This document shows positions 63,407 to 64,000 of a stretch of 64,000 bases of DNA, piece by piece. The notes under the pieces are model-generated. The model worked only from the letters and a program-made list of their open reading frames with translations, was not told where the DNA came from and ran no database searches. The position numbers and the translations under genes were made by a program. Source of the DNA: Pontibacter burrus (lineage in GTDB: Bacteria > Bacteroidota > Bacteroidia > Cytophagales > Hymenobacteraceae); contig NZ_JAAGWD010000005.1 in the NCBI RefSeq assembly GCF_010686685.1, positions 310,001 to 374,000 on the forward strand, given 5' to 3'. Positions within the stretch are counted from its first letter, which is position 1. Every line of letters starts with the position of its first letter.

Positions 63407-64000
63407 TCACTGGTCCAAACCTTTTACCTGATTCAGTTCACTTCTGAAACCGCCACTCAGGATCGGGAAGCGGAGCCAGCTTCTTGGGTCCAGGCTATAG
63501 TCATCGAGGTGGAAGGCCGGGGCATAACGTTCGCGCTTCCATTGGTTGCGGCTCCATAAACTATAGAATTTCGTGATCCAACCTTGTATCGTTTCAGCAT
63601 CGGCTACACCTGAAGCCAGCAGCTTTTCATAAACTTCGTGGGGAGCAAGACGGTCGTAAAAAGCCATTCGCTCAATCTGGTTCAACACATCATACGGCAT
63701 CAGGTCTTTCTCATCGGTCTGTGATTCTTTTGCCGGACGCAGCTCTGCTGATGGTTGGAGATTATTTACGTACTGCAGGCCTTCGTAACCTAGTTCGGTC
63801 TGACACCAAACCAGCAATTGCCTGATAAAGGATTTATCGATACCCGCAATTGGCGAAATGCTACCGGCTGTGTCGCCATCCATCGTAGCATAACCAACAG
63901 CAGCTTCACTTCTATTGGAAGTAGCTAACAGCAAAGCACCTTTAATATTTGTCAGCATCCAGATAGATGGAGCCCGCACACGTGCTTGTATGTTTTGAAG
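63407..64000 (-). CDS. nadE: NAD+ synthetase (glutamine-dependent), C-terminal part
   Basis: The coding region runs off the right edge of the window; only the C-terminal 198 or so residues are present. They show the end of the ENIQAR-type loop (LQNIQARVRAP), ALLLATSNRSEAAVGYATMDGDTAGSISP split by the family break, and PSAELRPAKESQTDEKDLMPYDVL, as in the synthetase domain of NadE. NadE amidates nicotinate adenine dinucleotide to NAD. The open frame extends to the window edge without a start. The gene ends in the spacer with copy E. Confidence 0.9.
   Translation of the reverse strand, partial: LQNIQARVRAPSIWMLTNIKGALLLATSNRSEAAVGYATMDGDTAGSISPIAGIDKSFIRQLLVWCQTELGYEGLQYVNNLQPSAELRPAKESQTDEKDLMPYDVLNQIERMAFYDRLAPHEVYEKLLASGVADAETIQGWITKFYSLWSRNQWKRERYAPAFHLDDYSLDPRSWLRFPILSGGFRSELNQVKGLDQ

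Overview
The window is a 64 kb chromosomal piece of a Bacteroidota bacterium, most likely of the order Cytophagales and near Pontibacter/Hymenobacter (inference from gene content, no search run). The supporting signs are PorX, a fused LpxC/FabZ, DUF2851, DUF4197 and DUF5996 proteins, an FtsK-LolA pair, CarboxypepD_reg-like exported proteins, and at least fifteen upstream boxes that match the Bacteroidota promoter element TAnnTTTG. I see no rRNA, tRNA, CRISPR array, prophage, IS transposase or plasmid gene. It reads as a housekeeping chromosome whose unusual material lies between the genes.

Layout: 0.1-2.6 kb holds fumarylacetoacetase and a flavin reductase-like protein. 2.7-6 kb is a minus-strand operon porX-tsaE-ald. 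An HD-domain phosphohydrolase lies at 6.2-7.5 kb. 8.2-14.5 kb has two small envelope proteins, a 2-oxoacid dehydrogenase E2, CinA, a DUF4197 lipoprotein and an erythromycin-esterase-like protein. 15-19.8 kb has YebC and the lipid A cluster lpxD, lpxC/fabZ, lpxA and an ABC ATPase. 20.9-31.4 kb has valS, a Qnr-like pentapeptide protein, ferredoxin, acyl-CoA reductase, a polysaccharide deacetylase, a nucleoside phosphorylase, a class IV aminotransferase, TrhO and a NeuD-like acetyltransferase. 31.7-38.8 kb is poorly conserved: a polytopic membrane protein, DUF2851, two CarboxypepD_reg proteins, DUF5996, DUF1456, GNAT and an A/T-rich orphan. 38.9-45.1 kb has pyrF, lolA, ftsK and pyrD. 46-52.8 kb has an M48 protease, a DUF898 protein, a frameshifted DUF3592 gene, xerD, aroQ, a class V aminotransferase, marC and rnhA. 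52.9-64 kb has trmN6, a saccharopine dehydrogenase-like gene, cdd, an esterase, a short A/T-rich stretch with integron-like spacers, VOC proteins, a PEGA-repeat protein, lgt and the 3' part of nadE.

Two signals stand out. First, the perfect 10-bp palindrome AACTATAGTT and its shortened forms occur very densely throughout, in spacers, in coding regions (as Ile-Val or Tyr-Ser codons) and across stop codons. It looks like a highly iterated palindrome comparable in kind to cyanobacterial HIP1, but with another sequence. Second, five long intergenic loci share a composite repeat with a GC-rich core of about 140 bp, flanked by CCCCTCC hairpins and clusters of the palindrome. Copies at 7.5-8.2 kb and 20.0-20.8 kb are inverted relative to each other. 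Flipping the DNA between them on paper puts lpxD, lpxC/fabZ, lpxA and the ABC ATPase directly behind the HD gene on the same strand, the order I recall for this phylum, so the repeats have probably mediated an inversion.
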